Shown: positions 33,384 to 42,594 of the stretch, in pieces
How the letters are laid out: each line of letters begins with the position of its first letter
Numbering within the stretch: position 1 is the stretch's first letter
Assembly (NCBI GenBank): GCA_964556115.1
Contig: CAZKVC010000011.1
Span: 21,689-85,688 of the forward strand
DNA length: 64,000 nt
Origin: Parvularcula sp964556115
GTDB lineage: Bacteria > Pseudomonadota > Alphaproteobacteria > Caulobacterales > Parvularculaceae
Direction of reading: 5' to 3'
Notes under the pieces: model-generated
Seen by the model: only the letters and a program-made list of their open reading frames with translations
Told to the model about the DNA's origin: nothing
Database searches by the model: none
Translations under genes and position numbers: made by a program

Positions 33384-34142
33384 ATGTCCGATGATCAGAA
33401 CCGCCTCGCCCTCGTCACCGGCGCCACCTCCGGCATAGGTGAGGCGACCGCCCGTGCGCTTGTCGGGAAGGGGATCAGGGTCATTGGGGCGGGCAGGCGA
33501 AGCGAACGGCTGAACGCCCTGCGCGATGAGCTTGGCGAGCTTTTCGAGCCGCAGGTCCTCGACGTGACAGAGCCCGCATCGGTGCTCGGCTTCGCGCGGA
33601 CCCTCGACCGGACGCCCGATATCCTGGTCAATAATGCCGGTCTGGCTCTTGGTCTCTCAGGCGCGGACGAGGCGCGGCTCGAGGATTGGGACCGGATGAT
33701 CGACACGAATGTTCTGGGTCTCGTCCATCTCACCCACGCGCTCTTGTCGGAGATGAAGGCGCTGCCGCGGGCGGACATCATCAATATATCTTCCGTGGCC
33801 GGAACCTATCCCTACCCAGGCGGCAATGTCTACGGAGCGACCAAGGCGTTCGTCACCCAGTTCTCGCTCAACCTCAGGGCAGACCTCGTCGGCTCGAAAG
33901 TGCGGGTTACGTCGGTGGAACCGGGGCTGACCGAGACCGAATTCTCCGAAGTCCGCTTCGAGGGGGACAAGCAGAAGGCAGCCGAAGTCTATGAGGGGAC
34001 GGAGAACCTGACCGGGCAGGACATCGCCCGCGTCATCACGGACATTCTCGCCTTGCCCGCACACATCAATATCAACCGTGTGGAAATCATGCCGGTCTGC
34101 CAGGCCTTCGGTCCCTTCGCCATCGCGCGGGAGAAGGCCTGA
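33384..34142 (+). CDS. SDR family NAD(P)-dependent oxidoreductase (YdfG-like)
   Basis: This is a 252-residue classical short-chain dehydrogenase. The TGATSGIG cofactor loop is at 12-19, NNAG at about 83-86, and the catalytic Ser136/137, Tyr150 and Lys154 are in the YGATK motif. The overall pattern resembles 3-hydroxy acid dehydrogenases of the YdfG group. The ATG at 33384 is preferred over a longer frame because CAGGAG precedes it and the longer frame overlaps mccA. It is the last gene of the mcc operon; a role in processing branched hydroxy acids is plausible but unproven. Confidence 0.88.
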   Translation: MSDDQNRLALVTGATSGIGEATARALVGKGIRVIGAGRRSERLNALRDELGELFEPQVLDVTEPASVLGFARTLDRTPDILVNNAGLALGLSGADEARLEDWDRMIDTNVLGLVHLTHALLSEMKALPRADIINISSVAGTYPYPGGNVYGATKAFVTQFSLNLRADLVGSKVRVTSVEPGLTETEFSEVRFEGDKQKAAEVYEGTENLTGQDIARVITDILALPAHININRVEIMPVCQAFGPFAIAREKA

Positions 34143-34152
34143 CCAGGAACGG

Positions 34153-34977
34153 TCAGCCCTCCTGCTTCATCACCTCTTCGTCGGGGAAGCCGACGATATG
34201 GAAGCCTGCATCCACATGCAGCACCTCGCCTGTGATTGACGCGCCGAGGCCTGAGAGAAGATAGAGCGCGCACCCTGCCACCCCGGCCGGGTCGGTGTCT
34301 TCGCGCAAGGGTGCCCATTTGCGGCCCTCGGAGAGAAGCGAGCGGCCGCCCGAAATTCCGCCCAGGGACAATGTCTTGATCGCACCCGCCGAAATCGCGT
34401 TGCAGCGGATGCCCTTCGGGCCAAGGTCGCGGGCGATATAGCGTGTCGAGGCTTCAAGAGCGGCCTTGGCGACACCCATCACGTTGTAGCTGGGGATGAC
34501 ACGCTCCGAGCCGAGATAGGTGAGGGTGACGAGCGAGCCGCCCGGCTTCATCATCGGCGCGGCGCGGCGTGCGGCATCGACGAAGCTGAAAGCCGAGATG
34601 TCCATCGAGCGGGCGAAGTTCTCCCGGCTCGTGTTCTCCACGAAGGAGCCCTTCAGCTCCTCCTTGTCGGAGAAGGCGATCGCATGGACGAGGCCATCGA
34701 GGCTGCCCCATTCCTTCTCGATCTGGCCGAAGGCCGCCTCCATCGACTGGTCCGAAGTGACGTCGCAGGGGATCAGCGCCTTGACACCGATCTCGTCCGC
34801 CAGCGGACGGACCCGCTTCTCCATCGCCTCGATATAGGTGAAGGCGAGCTCGGCCCCTTGTGCGGCGAGCTGCTGGGCGATCGCCCATGCGATCGAGTTC
34901 TTGTTGGCGACGCCCATGATGAGCACGCGCTTGCCCTTCATCAGATCGCCCGTGGGGTAGGTGGTCGCGTCGCTCAT
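34153..34977 (-). CDS. fabI: Enoyl-ACP reductase FabI
   Basis: This 274-residue NADH-dependent enzyme completes each fatty-acid elongation cycle. Diagnostic features are GVANKNSIAWAIA (22-34), Tyr154 in TYLGSE and the Tyr164-x6-Lys171 catalytic pair in SYNVMGVAK. The ATG at 34977 is chosen because GAGGAG lies 6 nt upstream. FabI is the usual target of triclosan-type inhibitors. In many relatives it directly follows fabA-fabB; here it is about 3 kb from them. Confidence 0.96.
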   Translation of the reverse strand: MSDATTYPTGDLMKGKRVLIMGVANKNSIAWAIAQQLAAQGAELAFTYIEAMEKRVRPLADEIGVKALIPCDVTSDQSMEAAFGQIEKEWGSLDGLVHAIAFSDKEELKGSFVENTSRENFARSMDISAFSFVDAARRAAPMMKPGGSLVTLTYLGSERVIPSYNVMGVAKAALEASTRYIARDLGPKGIRCNAISAGAIKTLSLGGISGGRSLLSEGRKWAPLREDTDPAGVAGCALYLLSGLGASITGEVLHVDAGFHIVGFPDEEVMKQEG

Positions 34978-35102
34978 CGTCATCTCCTCGTTGAAAGGTC
35001 GGGCTGGGATACCGAAGGTTGCGGGTCCCGCCAAGACGTTTGGCCGCCGGACCTTCCGCAGCCCTGGCGTGTTCCTGCCCCTTAGCCGAGGAGACCCATG
35101 CC

Positions 35103-36164
35103 ATGAGCACGAAGCCTTCTTTCAGCGCCGCTGCGAAGCGCGGCCTTGCCGCCGCCGAGAAGAGCATCGACCGCCTACGCTATGATATTCTGGGGCGGAG
35201 CGAACCCGGCGAGGCGCTCATCCTCAGCCATGACGGCTACCGCAATCGTGATCGGCTGGTCCTTCGGGGCCGGGTGGTCGAGAGCTTCAACAGCGACCTG
35301 CCGGTCAACGAAGCCACCTTCTCGAAGATCCGCAACATGCTGCGCCTCTATGAGAGCGACGAACTCCCGAACGCGGAGGTGAAGATCCGGATCGGTGAGG
35401 AAACACACGAGGTCATCACGGACGACGAGGGCTATTACTCTCTGATCCTCGAGGGCATCGACCAGAATCTGCCGGAGCGGGATACCTGGGAGGAGGCGAC
35501 GGTTTCGACCCCGGATCTCGAGGCGTCCGACATCACCGCCAGAATCCTGGCCCCCGGAAGGGCCCAGGACCTCAGTGTCATCTCCGATCTCGATGACACA
35601 GTGATCGAGACCGGGGCGACGAACTTCCTCCGGAACTGGCGCCGGGTCCTCGTCGAGACACCCGAAGAGCGGCTCGCCGTACCCGGAGCGACCAAGCTCT
35701 ACGATCTTCTGGGACGGGGCGGGGGCGGCCATCCGATCTACTATGTCTCCTCGAGCCCCTGGAACCTCCACGGCTATCTCAAACGGTTCCTGCGCGCCAA
35801 CGACATCCCCTATGGGCCGATGTTCCTCAAGGACTACGGCATCGACGATGCCAAGTTCATTTCCTCGGCGCATACGGATCATAAGATCGAGGCGGTGAAA
35901 CACCTTCTCGGCTTCTACCCGGACCGCCGCTTCCTGCTTGTCGGCGATGACGGCCAGAAGGATATCGACGTCTATACCGAGGCGGCGAGTATCTTCCCCG
36001 AACGGATCGCTGGCATCTTCATAAGGGACGTGCACGGCGACGGCCGCAGCGATATGCACAAGAAGGCGATCGACGAAATGCACGACCTTGGTGTGAAGAT
36101 CTACTTCGGAGCGTCCCTGGCCGAGGCCGAGGAGAAGGCCCGGGCCATCGGTTTTGGCGACTGA
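35103..36164 (+). CDS. App1-type phosphatidate phosphatase domain protein (DUF2183)
   Basis: This protein of about 353 residues has an App1/HAD-like catalytic domain. The phosphatase signature SDLDDTVIETG has its nucleophile Asp162 and acid Asp164. YVSSSPWNLHGYL (about 216-228), HTDHKIEAVKHLL and LVGDDGQKDIDVY (about 279-291) complete the HAD motifs. The yeast homologue dephosphorylates phosphatidic acid. AGGAG lies 10 nt before the ATG at 35103. Its end overlaps the convergent membrane gene by 64 bp. Confidence 0.85.
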   Translation: MSTKPSFSAAAKRGLAAAEKSIDRLRYDILGRSEPGEALILSHDGYRNRDRLVLRGRVVESFNSDLPVNEATFSKIRNMLRLYESDELPNAEVKIRIGEETHEVITDDEGYYSLILEGIDQNLPERDTWEEATVSTPDLEASDITARILAPGRAQDLSVISDLDDTVIETGATNFLRNWRRVLVETPEERLAVPGATKLYDLLGRGGGGHPIYYVSSSPWNLHGYLKRFLRANDIPYGPMFLKDYGIDDAKFISSAHTDHKIEAVKHLLGFYPDRRFLLVGDDGQKDIDVYTEAASIFPERIAGIFIRDVHGDGRSDMHKKAIDEMHDLGVKIYFGASLAEAEEKARAIGFGD

Positions 36165-36589
36165 CCGCCGAACCAGCCCCGCCGGGACCTGAGAAAGAAA
36201 GCGACACTGACGATCAGGCCAGCCGCGTAGGATGCGATGCAGGCATCGACCACGTCGGTCACGATGCTGGCGTGAATGCCGTAAAGGTCCGGCGCCCAAG
36301 TGCCTGGCGGCGCCTGCCAGAACTCGCGTGCCGCGTCCTGGACGACGCACCGGTTGCCGACGAGAAGGCGCTGCCCCTCGATCCCGAGAGGCAGGGCCGC
36401 GAAGACCCAGTAGATCCAGTCCGCCCGGTCCTTCGACGCGCGCCAGATCATCACGAACCCTGAGAAGAAAGCCAGCAGAGTCAGTGCTGTATGTAGGCTG
36501 AGAAGGACGTGCAGCGCTACAAGCTTGCCTTCCGGCATGACCTCCGCACCGGTCCATGGCCACACAACAGGATAGGGGGCCGCGGTCAT
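36101..36589 (-). CDS. Small multi-pass membrane protein, unknown
   Basis: This is a 162-residue protein. Hydrophobic segments at about 24-48 (VALHVLLSLHTALTLLAFF), 57-70 and 108-133 suggest three transmembrane helices. A Cys (CVVQD) lies in the middle loop and a basic tail ends the protein. An in-frame ATG at 36538 with adjacent GGAGG is an alternative start. It overlaps the end of the App1-like gene on the opposite strand by 64 bp. No family recognised. Confidence 0.55.
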   Translation of the reverse strand: MTAAPYPVVWPWTGAEVMPEGKLVALHVLLSLHTALTLLAFFSGFVMIWRASKDRADWIYWVFAALPLGIEGQRLLVGNRCVVQDAAREFWQAPPGTWAPDLYGIHASIVTDVVDACIASYAAGLIVSVAFFLRSRRGWFGGQSPKPMARAFSSASARDAPK

Positions 36590-36697
36590 CCCGCAGCCCC
36601 CATCGAAGCGTTTTCAGCTTTCATCCTCTCCTCACTCCCCCACGTCATTCGCCGAAAAATGGCAGAGCGCAGAGAAGGATTGCAAGGCTTCTAGGAG

Positions 36698-38050
36698 TTA
36701 CTCTCCCGAACGCCTCTGCGAGCGGATGCGCAGGGGTTCGTCCTCGGTCAGGGCGAGGTCATCGGAGAGGTCCTGATCGGACAGGTTTTCGACCTCGTCC
36801 TTCGTCAGATTGTCCGAGACCAGATAATCGTCCTGAACCGAAAGGTTCGACAGGGGAAGGGGGATTTCCTTCCCGCCGACGCCGAAGAAGCCGCCATGGC
36901 TGAGGACAGCGTAGGTGTTGCCGCTCAGCGAAACAACGCGCTCGATCTGACCGATCTTCTCGCCGTCCCGGCTGCGCACTTCCATGTCCATCAGATCACC
37001 GACGGTGGTCTCCTGGCCTTCGCGGTCGCGCAAGAATGTCACCCGCGGCTCGCCTACGCGCTCGAACCGAACATCCGGTTCGCCATCGATCTCGACCGTG
37101 GCTTCGGCCCGCACGAAGCGGACGGTCGGCTCTTCGGTACGGATGTCCAGGCGGTCTTCCTCGCTGCCTTCATCCTGCATGCGCTCGATCTGGGCTTCGG
37201 CTTCGCGAATGTAGACCCGCGCGTTGGAATCAACTTCGCCGTCATCGAGAAGGGTCATACCGTTACGCTCCCGGGTCTGGCCCTGGAGGCGGCGGATGCG
37301 GGTGGTCACCTCACCGGCTTCACCGGCCGGGCGGGCGGCGAGGTCGAGATTGACTTCGGGGTCGGGCATCGTGACCGAAACGCGCGGAGCGGCCTGGCGG
37401 ACCGTGACTTCGGGCTCACCGCCAGCGATGCGCACATCCGGATCGGGCATGAAGACCTCGATCACCGGAGCCGGCTGTTCGATGGTGATGGTGGGCATGC
37501 CGACGCGCACGGTCGCGGGACGTTCCTTGACCACGATCTCGGGCTTGGAGCTGCGGACGCTGACTTCGGGCTGGCCGCCGCGGACCTGAACCTGGGGAGC
37601 GCTCTGCTCCACGGTCACTTCGGGGACTTCCTGGGCGACGTCGACGCTACCGGCCACGACAACGGTCTGTTCAAGCTCGACCTGCTTGCGGACCTGTTCT
37701 CTTTCCGTGGTGGTCACGGTTTCCGTTTCAGTGTCGCGGTCGGTGCGGCGGCGCTGACGCGGATCGTCCTGCTCGTCGTCGCTGTCACGACCGGTGACGA
37801 CGCGGCGGGCCTGACGCTCTTCGCTCTGCAGGCGGCGGAGCGTGGTGCGGCATTCCCTTACGTTGTCGCGCTCAATGACCGCGAGAAGTTCAGGCATGCC
37901 GTCGACTTCGTAATTGTCGCTCTCATCAGCGAAAACAAAAAGCTCGAGGCATTGGGGGCTGAGATCTTCGGTGATCCTGTTGTCCTGGGCGAAAGCCGGT
38001 GCGGTCGCCGTCAGAGCGGCAAGTCCGGCGGAAAGCATGAAGCGTGACAT
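36698..38050 (-). CDS. Secreted repetitive protein with C-terminal PRC-barrel
   Basis: This is a protein of about 450 residues with a cleavable signal peptide (ends AFAQ). Residues about 130-270 consist of roughly 10-residue beta-strand repeats of the form xxPEVxVxxxxP (for example QPEVSVRSSKPEIVV and EPEVTVRQAAPRVSV). A charged segment follows, then a PRC-barrel domain (about 355-430, with VGDLMDMEVRSRDGEKIG). The PRC-barrel at the end of a periplasmic repeat protein suggests an envelope stress or matrix role. The ATG at 38050 gives the signal peptide directly. It lies between fabI and fabB on the same strand. Confidence 0.75.
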   Translation of the reverse strand: MSRFMLSAGLAALTATAPAFAQDNRITEDLSPQCLELFVFADESDNYEVDGMPELLAVIERDNVRECRTTLRRLQSEERQARRVVTGRDSDDEQDDPRQRRRTDRDTETETVTTTEREQVRKQVELEQTVVVAGSVDVAQEVPEVTVEQSAPQVQVRGGQPEVSVRSSKPEIVVKERPATVRVGMPTITIEQPAPVIEVFMPDPDVRIAGGEPEVTVRQAAPRVSVTMPDPEVNLDLAARPAGEAGEVTTRIRRLQGQTRERNGMTLLDDGEVDSNARVYIREAEAQIERMQDEGSEEDRLDIRTEEPTVRFVRAEATVEIDGEPDVRFERVGEPRVTFLRDREGQETTVGDLMDMEVRSRDGEKIGQIERVVSLSGNTYAVLSHGGFFGVGGKEIPLPLSNLSVQDDYLVSDNLTKDEVENLSDQDLSDDLALTEDEPLRIRSQRRSGE

Positions 38051-38250
38051 ATGGGTCTCCTTCTCGAAAGCGGTCCGCAGCGGCATGCCGCGGGACCGGG
38101 GTCTCTCAAGAGGAATGCGGATGGACGCAGGAAGTTCTGTCTCACCCGCAAGCTTCGCTGCGCTTTCGATCACGATAGCGAGCTACCGGGCGAAAGCCTC
38201 ACCCGAAATTGACGAGGGAGCCGGTTGGTTCCCTCAAAGGCCAGCCCCGC

Positions 38251-39471
38251 TCAGTCCCGGTAGCGGGCCGCCACGAGGCTGGCATTGGTACCGCCGAAGC
38301 CGAAGCTGTTGGTCAGGACCGCGTCCAGATCGACGCCTTCACGCAGCTCCCGGATCACCGGAAGTCCGGCGAATTCCTCGCCCAGCTCCTCGATATGAGC
38401 CGAAGCCGCAAGGAACCGCTCTTTCATCTGAAGCAGGCTGAAGACCAGCTCCTGCGCGCCGACGGCCCCGAGAGAGTGACCGGTGAGGGACTTGGTCGAT
38501 GCGAAGGGCGGCACCTCATCGCCGAAGACTTCCCTGATCGCGCCCGCCTCGCGGGTGTCGCCGATCGGGGTCGAGGTGCCGTGGGTGTTGATATAGCCGA
38601 CCTTATGGCTGACCGTCTCCAGCGCCTTTCGCATGCAGCGTACGGCGCCCTCGCCGGACGGCGCGACCATGTCGTAGCCGTCGGAGTTCGCGGCATAGCC
38701 GACAATCTCACCCCAGATCTTCGCGCCGCGTGCCAGCGCGCGATCGAGGGCCTCGACCACCACGGTGGCTGCGCCGCCAGCGATGACGAAACCGTCCCGG
38801 GCTGCATCATAGGCGCGCGAAGCGACGCTGGGCGTATCGTTATAGTCCGACGACATGGCGCCCATTGCGTCGAACATGTTGCAGAGGGTCCAGTCGAGAT
38901 CCTCGCCGCCGCCGGCGAAGATGACGTCCTGCTTGCCCATCGCGACCTGCTCATAGGCGTGCCCGATGCAGTGCACCGAGGTCGCGCAGGCCGAGCTGAT
39001 CGAATAGTTCAGGCCCTTGATCTTGTAGGGAACGGCAAGACAGGCGGAGTTCGTCGAACTCATCGCTTTCGGAACCGCTGTCGGGCCGATCCTGCGCGGG
39101 CTCCCGGTGTCACGGGTCTTGTCCGCGGCCATCACGATGGTCTCGGTGGAAGGCCCGCCCGAGCCCATGACGATGCCGGTCATTTCATGGCTGATCTCGT
39201 CCTCCGTCAGGCCTGCATCGGCGATGGCATCGCGCATGGCGATGTAATTCCACGCCGCGCCTTCCCCCATGAACCGACGGGTCTTCTTGTCGAGGATTTC
39301 GGTCACATCGAGCTTCGGCTTGCCCCAGACCCGCGACTTGAAGCCGTGCTCGGCCATCTCGTCGGAGAAGGTGATGCCCGAAACTCCGTTGCGGAGGGAC
39401 TTGGTCACTTCGTCCAGGGTGTTGCCGATCGAAGAGACGATACCCATTCCAGTGATGACGACGCGGCGCAT
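38251..39471 (-). CDS. fabB: Beta-ketoacyl-ACP synthase I
   Basis: This condensing enzyme of 406 residues extends unsaturated acyl chains after the FabA branch point. The Cys-His-His catalytic set is visible: Cys162 in SSACATSVH, His297 in NTHGTSTP and His332 in TGHSLGAVG, with Lys327. The ATG at 39471 is chosen because GGAG precedes it and it gives the standard MRRVVITGMG start. It follows fabA after 76 bp as the usual fabA-fabB pair of Proteobacteria. Confidence 0.96.
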   Translation of the reverse strand: MRRVVITGMGIVSSIGNTLDEVTKSLRNGVSGITFSDEMAEHGFKSRVWGKPKLDVTEILDKKTRRFMGEGAAWNYIAMRDAIADAGLTEDEISHEMTGIVMGSGGPSTETIVMAADKTRDTGSPRRIGPTAVPKAMSSTNSACLAVPYKIKGLNYSISSACATSVHCIGHAYEQVAMGKQDVIFAGGGEDLDWTLCNMFDAMGAMSSDYNDTPSVASRAYDAARDGFVIAGGAATVVVEALDRALARGAKIWGEIVGYAANSDGYDMVAPSGEGAVRCMRKALETVSHKVGYINTHGTSTPIGDTREAGAIREVFGDEVPPFASTKSLTGHSLGAVGAQELVFSLLQMKERFLAASAHIEELGEEFAGLPVIRELREGVDLDAVLTNSFGFGGTNASLVAARYRD

Positions 39472-39547
39472 AAGGTTCTCCTTCAGCGGCGCCTGGCGCA
39501 TGCCCGGCGGCCTGTCATGTGGTGATCATATAGGCGGGGTGTGCGGT

Positions 39548-40084
39548 TTAGCCGAGCACACTCCCGGAAAGCTGTTCCATCGAGAAGAGGCCGACCCGGA
39601 GGTCCTTCGCCTCGTAGATCTGCTTGTCGTCGACGAACATCTTGCCGTCCGCGATCGCCAGGACGAGCTTGCCCCGCATGGCGCGGCGGATGTCGATCTC
39701 GTAGCGGACAAGCTTGTTCTCAGGACGCACCTGGCCTGTGAACTTCACCTGGCCAGCACCGAGCGCGCGGCCATGGCCCGGACTGCCGCCCCAGGTCAGG
39801 AAGAAGCCCGTGAGCTGCCACAGCGCGTCGAGGCCGAGGCAGCCAGGCATCACCGGATCACCCGGGAAGTGGCATTCGAAGAACCATAGGTCCGGCGTGA
39901 TATCGAGCTCGGCCTTGATGTGGCCCTTGCCGTAGCTGCCGCCCTGATCGGAAATATGCGTGATCCGGTCCATCATCAGCATCGGCGGAACCGGAAGCTG
40001 AGCCGTACCCGGGCCGCGAAGGCCATTATGGCCGCATTCAAGGAGCTCTTCCTTGGTGAAGGAGGACTTGCGTTCGTCTGTCAT
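39548..40084 (-). CDS. fabA: 3-hydroxydecanoyl-ACP dehydratase/isomerase
   Basis: This 178-residue hotdog enzyme dehydrates 3-hydroxyacyl-ACP and isomerises trans-2 to cis-3-decenoyl-ACP, the start of anaerobic unsaturated fatty acid synthesis. The active-site His72 is in FFECHFPGDPVMPG and Asp86 in GCLGLDALWQ. Length and N-terminus match the family. fabB follows on the same strand. The gene upstream (40094) ends 9 bp before its start. Confidence 0.96.
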   Translation of the reverse strand: MTDERKSSFTKEELLECGHNGLRGPGTAQLPVPPMLMMDRITHISDQGGSYGKGHIKAELDITPDLWFFECHFPGDPVMPGCLGLDALWQLTGFFLTWGGSPGHGRALGAGQVKFTGQVRPENKLVRYEIDIRRAMRGKLVLAIADGKMFVDDKQIYEAKDLRVGLFSMEQLSGSVLG

Positions 40085-40093
40085 GGCGGAGAG

Positions 40094-40861
40094 CTAGCTG
40101 CGCCCGGGGGCGGCGGTCAATCGCGTACTGACCCACCTTGCCGGGCCGCGCTCTTCCAGTATGCCACCGACCGCGAGAATGACGGCTTCGGCCCTCCCGA
40201 CAGCGGCCTCATAAACGGCCAGTGGCAAAGCACCCTGACGGGTGCCGCCCGCGACCTGTCCGGCGAGGCCTGAAAGGGTCCGCTGGCGCCGCCGCTCCCA
40301 TGCCATAAGGGCTCGCATCCAGGAAACCGGCTCACCGATCGGGACAAGCGTGTGGATCGCCATGGCCGCCCGGTGCGACGCGCGCTCCAGACCCATGCGT
40401 ATGGCAGTTTCGCTGGCCCCGCTTTCACCAAGAAGACGCGCTGTCACGACGGCGTCGCGCTCGGCAGGGGAACCTGGCGCTGCGCTGAGGACGCGTTCCA
40501 CCTCCTCGTGAATGACGAAACCTGTTGCGAGGGCCTGAAGGGCGGGTTCCCGCCCGCGGCTCAGTGCTTTCTCGAGAAACCCCCGAGCATCACCGTCCAG
40601 GCCGGTGACGGCGCCGAAGGGCAGGGCGTCGAAGGATTGCGGGTGGACAATGCCGAGATCGCGGGAGCCTGCAAGCCGGTCGATGGCGTCGAAGGCGATA
40701 GCGGCCCGCGCAATCCCCCCTTCGCTGAAGGGCTTCCAGCCCAGACCTTCACTCTTGCCGAAAGCCTCCGTAGACGTTCCAAAAACGAACCAGCCGATAC
40801 CGGCAGCGATCGGCAGGCCCGCCAGTCCGGCGAGAACGGCGCGGCGGGAAGCTTCGCTCAT
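40094..40861 (-). CDS. Hypothetical protein with N-terminal membrane anchor or Tat-like signal
   Basis: This 255-residue protein has an Arg-rich N-terminus (EASRRAVLAGLAGLPIAAGIGW) that resembles a Tat signal or anchor. The remaining region is mostly helical, Ala/Gly-rich, with no recognised catalytic motif. Its ATG overlaps the stop of the upstream gene by 4 nt, and fabA starts 10 bp downstream. The pair with 40858 looks like a functional unit, possibly a GMC-oxidoreductase-like small-subunit arrangement, but that is speculation. Confidence 0.6.
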   Translation of the reverse strand: MSEASRRAVLAGLAGLPIAAGIGWFVFGTSTEAFGKSEGLGWKPFSEGGIARAAIAFDAIDRLAGSRDLGIVHPQSFDALPFGAVTGLDGDARGFLEKALSRGREPALQALATGFVIHEEVERVLSAAPGSPAERDAVVTARLLGESGASETAIRMGLERASHRAAMAIHTLVPIGEPVSWMRALMAWERRRQRTLSGLAGQVAGGTRQGALPLAVYEAAVGRAEAVILAVGGILEERGPARWVSTRLTAAPGRS

Positions 40862-41778
40862 AGGCCGCCCTCACGGTGCCAGTCTTCGATGATCGCCTGC
40901 CGGACAGGGGCGGGCTCCCTGATGGCGCGGGACATCTCTTCATCCATATGGGGCGTGTCGGCATCGATCGCACGATGAAGCGCGCCCGCGTCCATCCTGC
41001 CTTCGAAGAACGCCTTGAGAACGCGGATCTCCTCGGCGAACCGCGCTGCGGCCCGCGCGTAGTGTGATTGTCTCTTCAGATCTGAAAGGGCCGCGTCGAG
41101 CTTTACCTGTGGCTCGGCATTCCGACGGAGACCCGCCAGCAGCTGTTCCAGCGGGCCCGAAGGGTCATAGAGCCGCCAAGAAGCGACCTCTTCTTTCAGT
41201 TCATCCGCTTCCCTGGCCGCAATCGCGTCGTACCGGGAGAGATCGACATAGGGCTTCTCACGCTTTCCGATCGCGTCGGCCACGGACGGATTTTCGGAGA
41301 TGCCCAATGCAAGATAGTCGTCGAACCATGTCGCCCCCAGCACCCGGGCAAGGCGGTCGTCCCCCGCCGACCCGACCAGACCGTCCGGGAACAGACCGGT
41401 CGGTGCGATCTCCCTCAAGAGGAAAACATCCTGACTGATGCTGACATTCGACGGGCCGTCGAGCTCCGGGGTCAGAAGATAGCCGACATCGATCAGACGG
41501 TAGAGCGGCTTGAACTGACGATCGATGCAGTTGTGACAGCGCCAGCCCGCGAGAAAACAGATCTCAGTGGGATCAGCCTTCCGACCCTCGGCCCGCAGGG
41601 CTTCGGCCAACGCGACCGAATGCCGATCCCCGCGGCTCGCCCGGGCGCCAAGGCGCATCGCCTGGGTGCCTTCGGCAGTGGCAGCGGCTTGCGCGAGCCC
41701 TTCGGGGCCGAGCCGGAAGGCGCAGGTCAGGAGGCGGCAATCCTCAGCGAAGATCGTATGGGAGACATATTCGGACAT
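40858..41778 (-). CDS. Hypothetical protein with CHNC motif
   Basis: This 306-residue, probably cytosolic protein contains CFLAGWRCHNCIDRQF (74-89) with Cys74, Cys81, His82 and Cys84. That is a possible metal site but not a c-type heme motif (CxxCH). The rest is helical with many charged residues. It is the first gene of a minus-strand run, and its downstream partner at 40094 overlaps by 4 nt. No family recognised. Confidence 0.6.
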   Translation of the reverse strand: MSEYVSHTIFAEDCRLLTCAFRLGPEGLAQAAATAEGTQAMRLGARASRGDRHSVALAEALRAEGRKADPTEICFLAGWRCHNCIDRQFKPLYRLIDVGYLLTPELDGPSNVSISQDVFLLREIAPTGLFPDGLVGSAGDDRLARVLGATWFDDYLALGISENPSVADAIGKREKPYVDLSRYDAIAAREADELKEEVASWRLYDPSGPLEQLLAGLRRNAEPQVKLDAALSDLKRQSHYARAAARFAEEIRVLKAFFEGRMDAGALHRAIDADTPHMDEEMSRAIREPAPVRQAIIEDWHREGGL

Positions 41779-41893
41779 CGCTGTCTTTCAGACCAAGTCC
41801 AGCTATCTAGAGCCCATCGCCGGCGTGTCTGCGCCTGAATGCAGTCCCTTCGCCGAAGCGTGAAAGCTGCCCGGTCTTTCCTCTGGAGGTGTC

Positions 41894-42511
41894 ATGACCA
41901 TCAAACTCCACCACCTGCGTATCGGACGGAGCGTCTTCACCGCTTGGCTGCTCGAAGAGCTGGAGGCGCCCTATGATCTTCAGATCTACGACCGCAACGA
42001 GCTGGGCCGGGCACCGCCCGAGCTGAAAGAGGCACACCCCCTCGGCAAGTCGCCAGTCGTTGAGACCGACGGTATCGTCCTCGCCGAATCCGGTGCCATT
42101 GCGCTCTATCTCGTTGAAACCCACAACCCCCATGGCCGCTTCCTGCCGCCCCGCGCAGGCGCCGCGAGGGGGCAGTGGCTTCAGTGGCTTCACTATCCGG
42201 AAGGCTCGGCCTTTCCGCCGTTCCTGCTCAAGCTTCTCCTGTCGCGCACTGAAGATCCAAAGCCCATGCTGATCTCGATGTTCGCCGAGGCCGAGGTCAC
42301 TCTGCATCTCGACTACATCGCCGATGCGATCGGCAAAAAGCCCTACCTCTTCGGCGACGAGATGAGCCTGCCCGATTTCGGCGTCGTCTATATCTGCTCG
42401 ATGGCCGACCGGCTGGGTCTTCTGGGTGGGCACAAGAGCCTGAAGGCCTATGCCGACCGGGCGATGGGGCGACCGGCGTTCAAGACCGCCATGGATAAGA
42501 CCGGCGGCTAG
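41894..42511 (+). CDS. Glutathione S-transferase family protein
   Basis: This 205-residue cytosolic protein has an N-terminal thioredoxin-like domain (about 1-78) and helical C-terminal domain. KSPVVETDGIVLAESGAI (about 49-66) holds the cis-Pro and the Glu-Ser pair that bind the gamma-glutamyl part of glutathione. GEDMSL-like FGDEMSLPDFG (about 154-164) is the usual C-terminal hydrophobic staple motif. It conjugates glutathione to electrophiles or acts in stress; substrate unknown. CTGGAGG precedes the ATG. Confidence 0.9.
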   Translation: MTIKLHHLRIGRSVFTAWLLEELEAPYDLQIYDRNELGRAPPELKEAHPLGKSPVVETDGIVLAESGAIALYLVETHNPHGRFLPPRAGAARGQWLQWLHYPEGSAFPPFLLKLLLSRTEDPKPMLISMFAEAEVTLHLDYIADAIGKKPYLFGDEMSLPDFGVVYICSMADRLGLLGGHKSLKAYADRAMGRPAFKTAMDKTGG

Positions 42512-42594
42512 GGACGAATTGTTACGGCAGGGAATTGTTTCGGGCTGAGCTTGTTGGAGCGGTTTGGCCAAAGCTCAGGCAGGAACCTCGACCG

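Noticed and set aside
31985..33385. 466-codon antisense frame over mccA
   Set aside because: mccA has full biotin carboxylase and biotinyl motifs; the antisense frame has none and no ribosome site.
36896..38047. 383-codon frame antisense to the PRC-barrel gene
   Set aside because: The minus-strand product has a signal peptide and PRC-barrel; the plus frame is a mirror of its repeats.
38209..39525. 438-codon frame antisense to fabB
   Set aside because: fabB catalytic residues are all present; the frame has Arg/Asp/His-rich shadow composition.
42535..42594. Longer N-terminus for the LpxR-like protein from 42535
   Set aside because: It would put about 20 polar residues before the signal peptide; the TTG at 42595 has a well placed SD.
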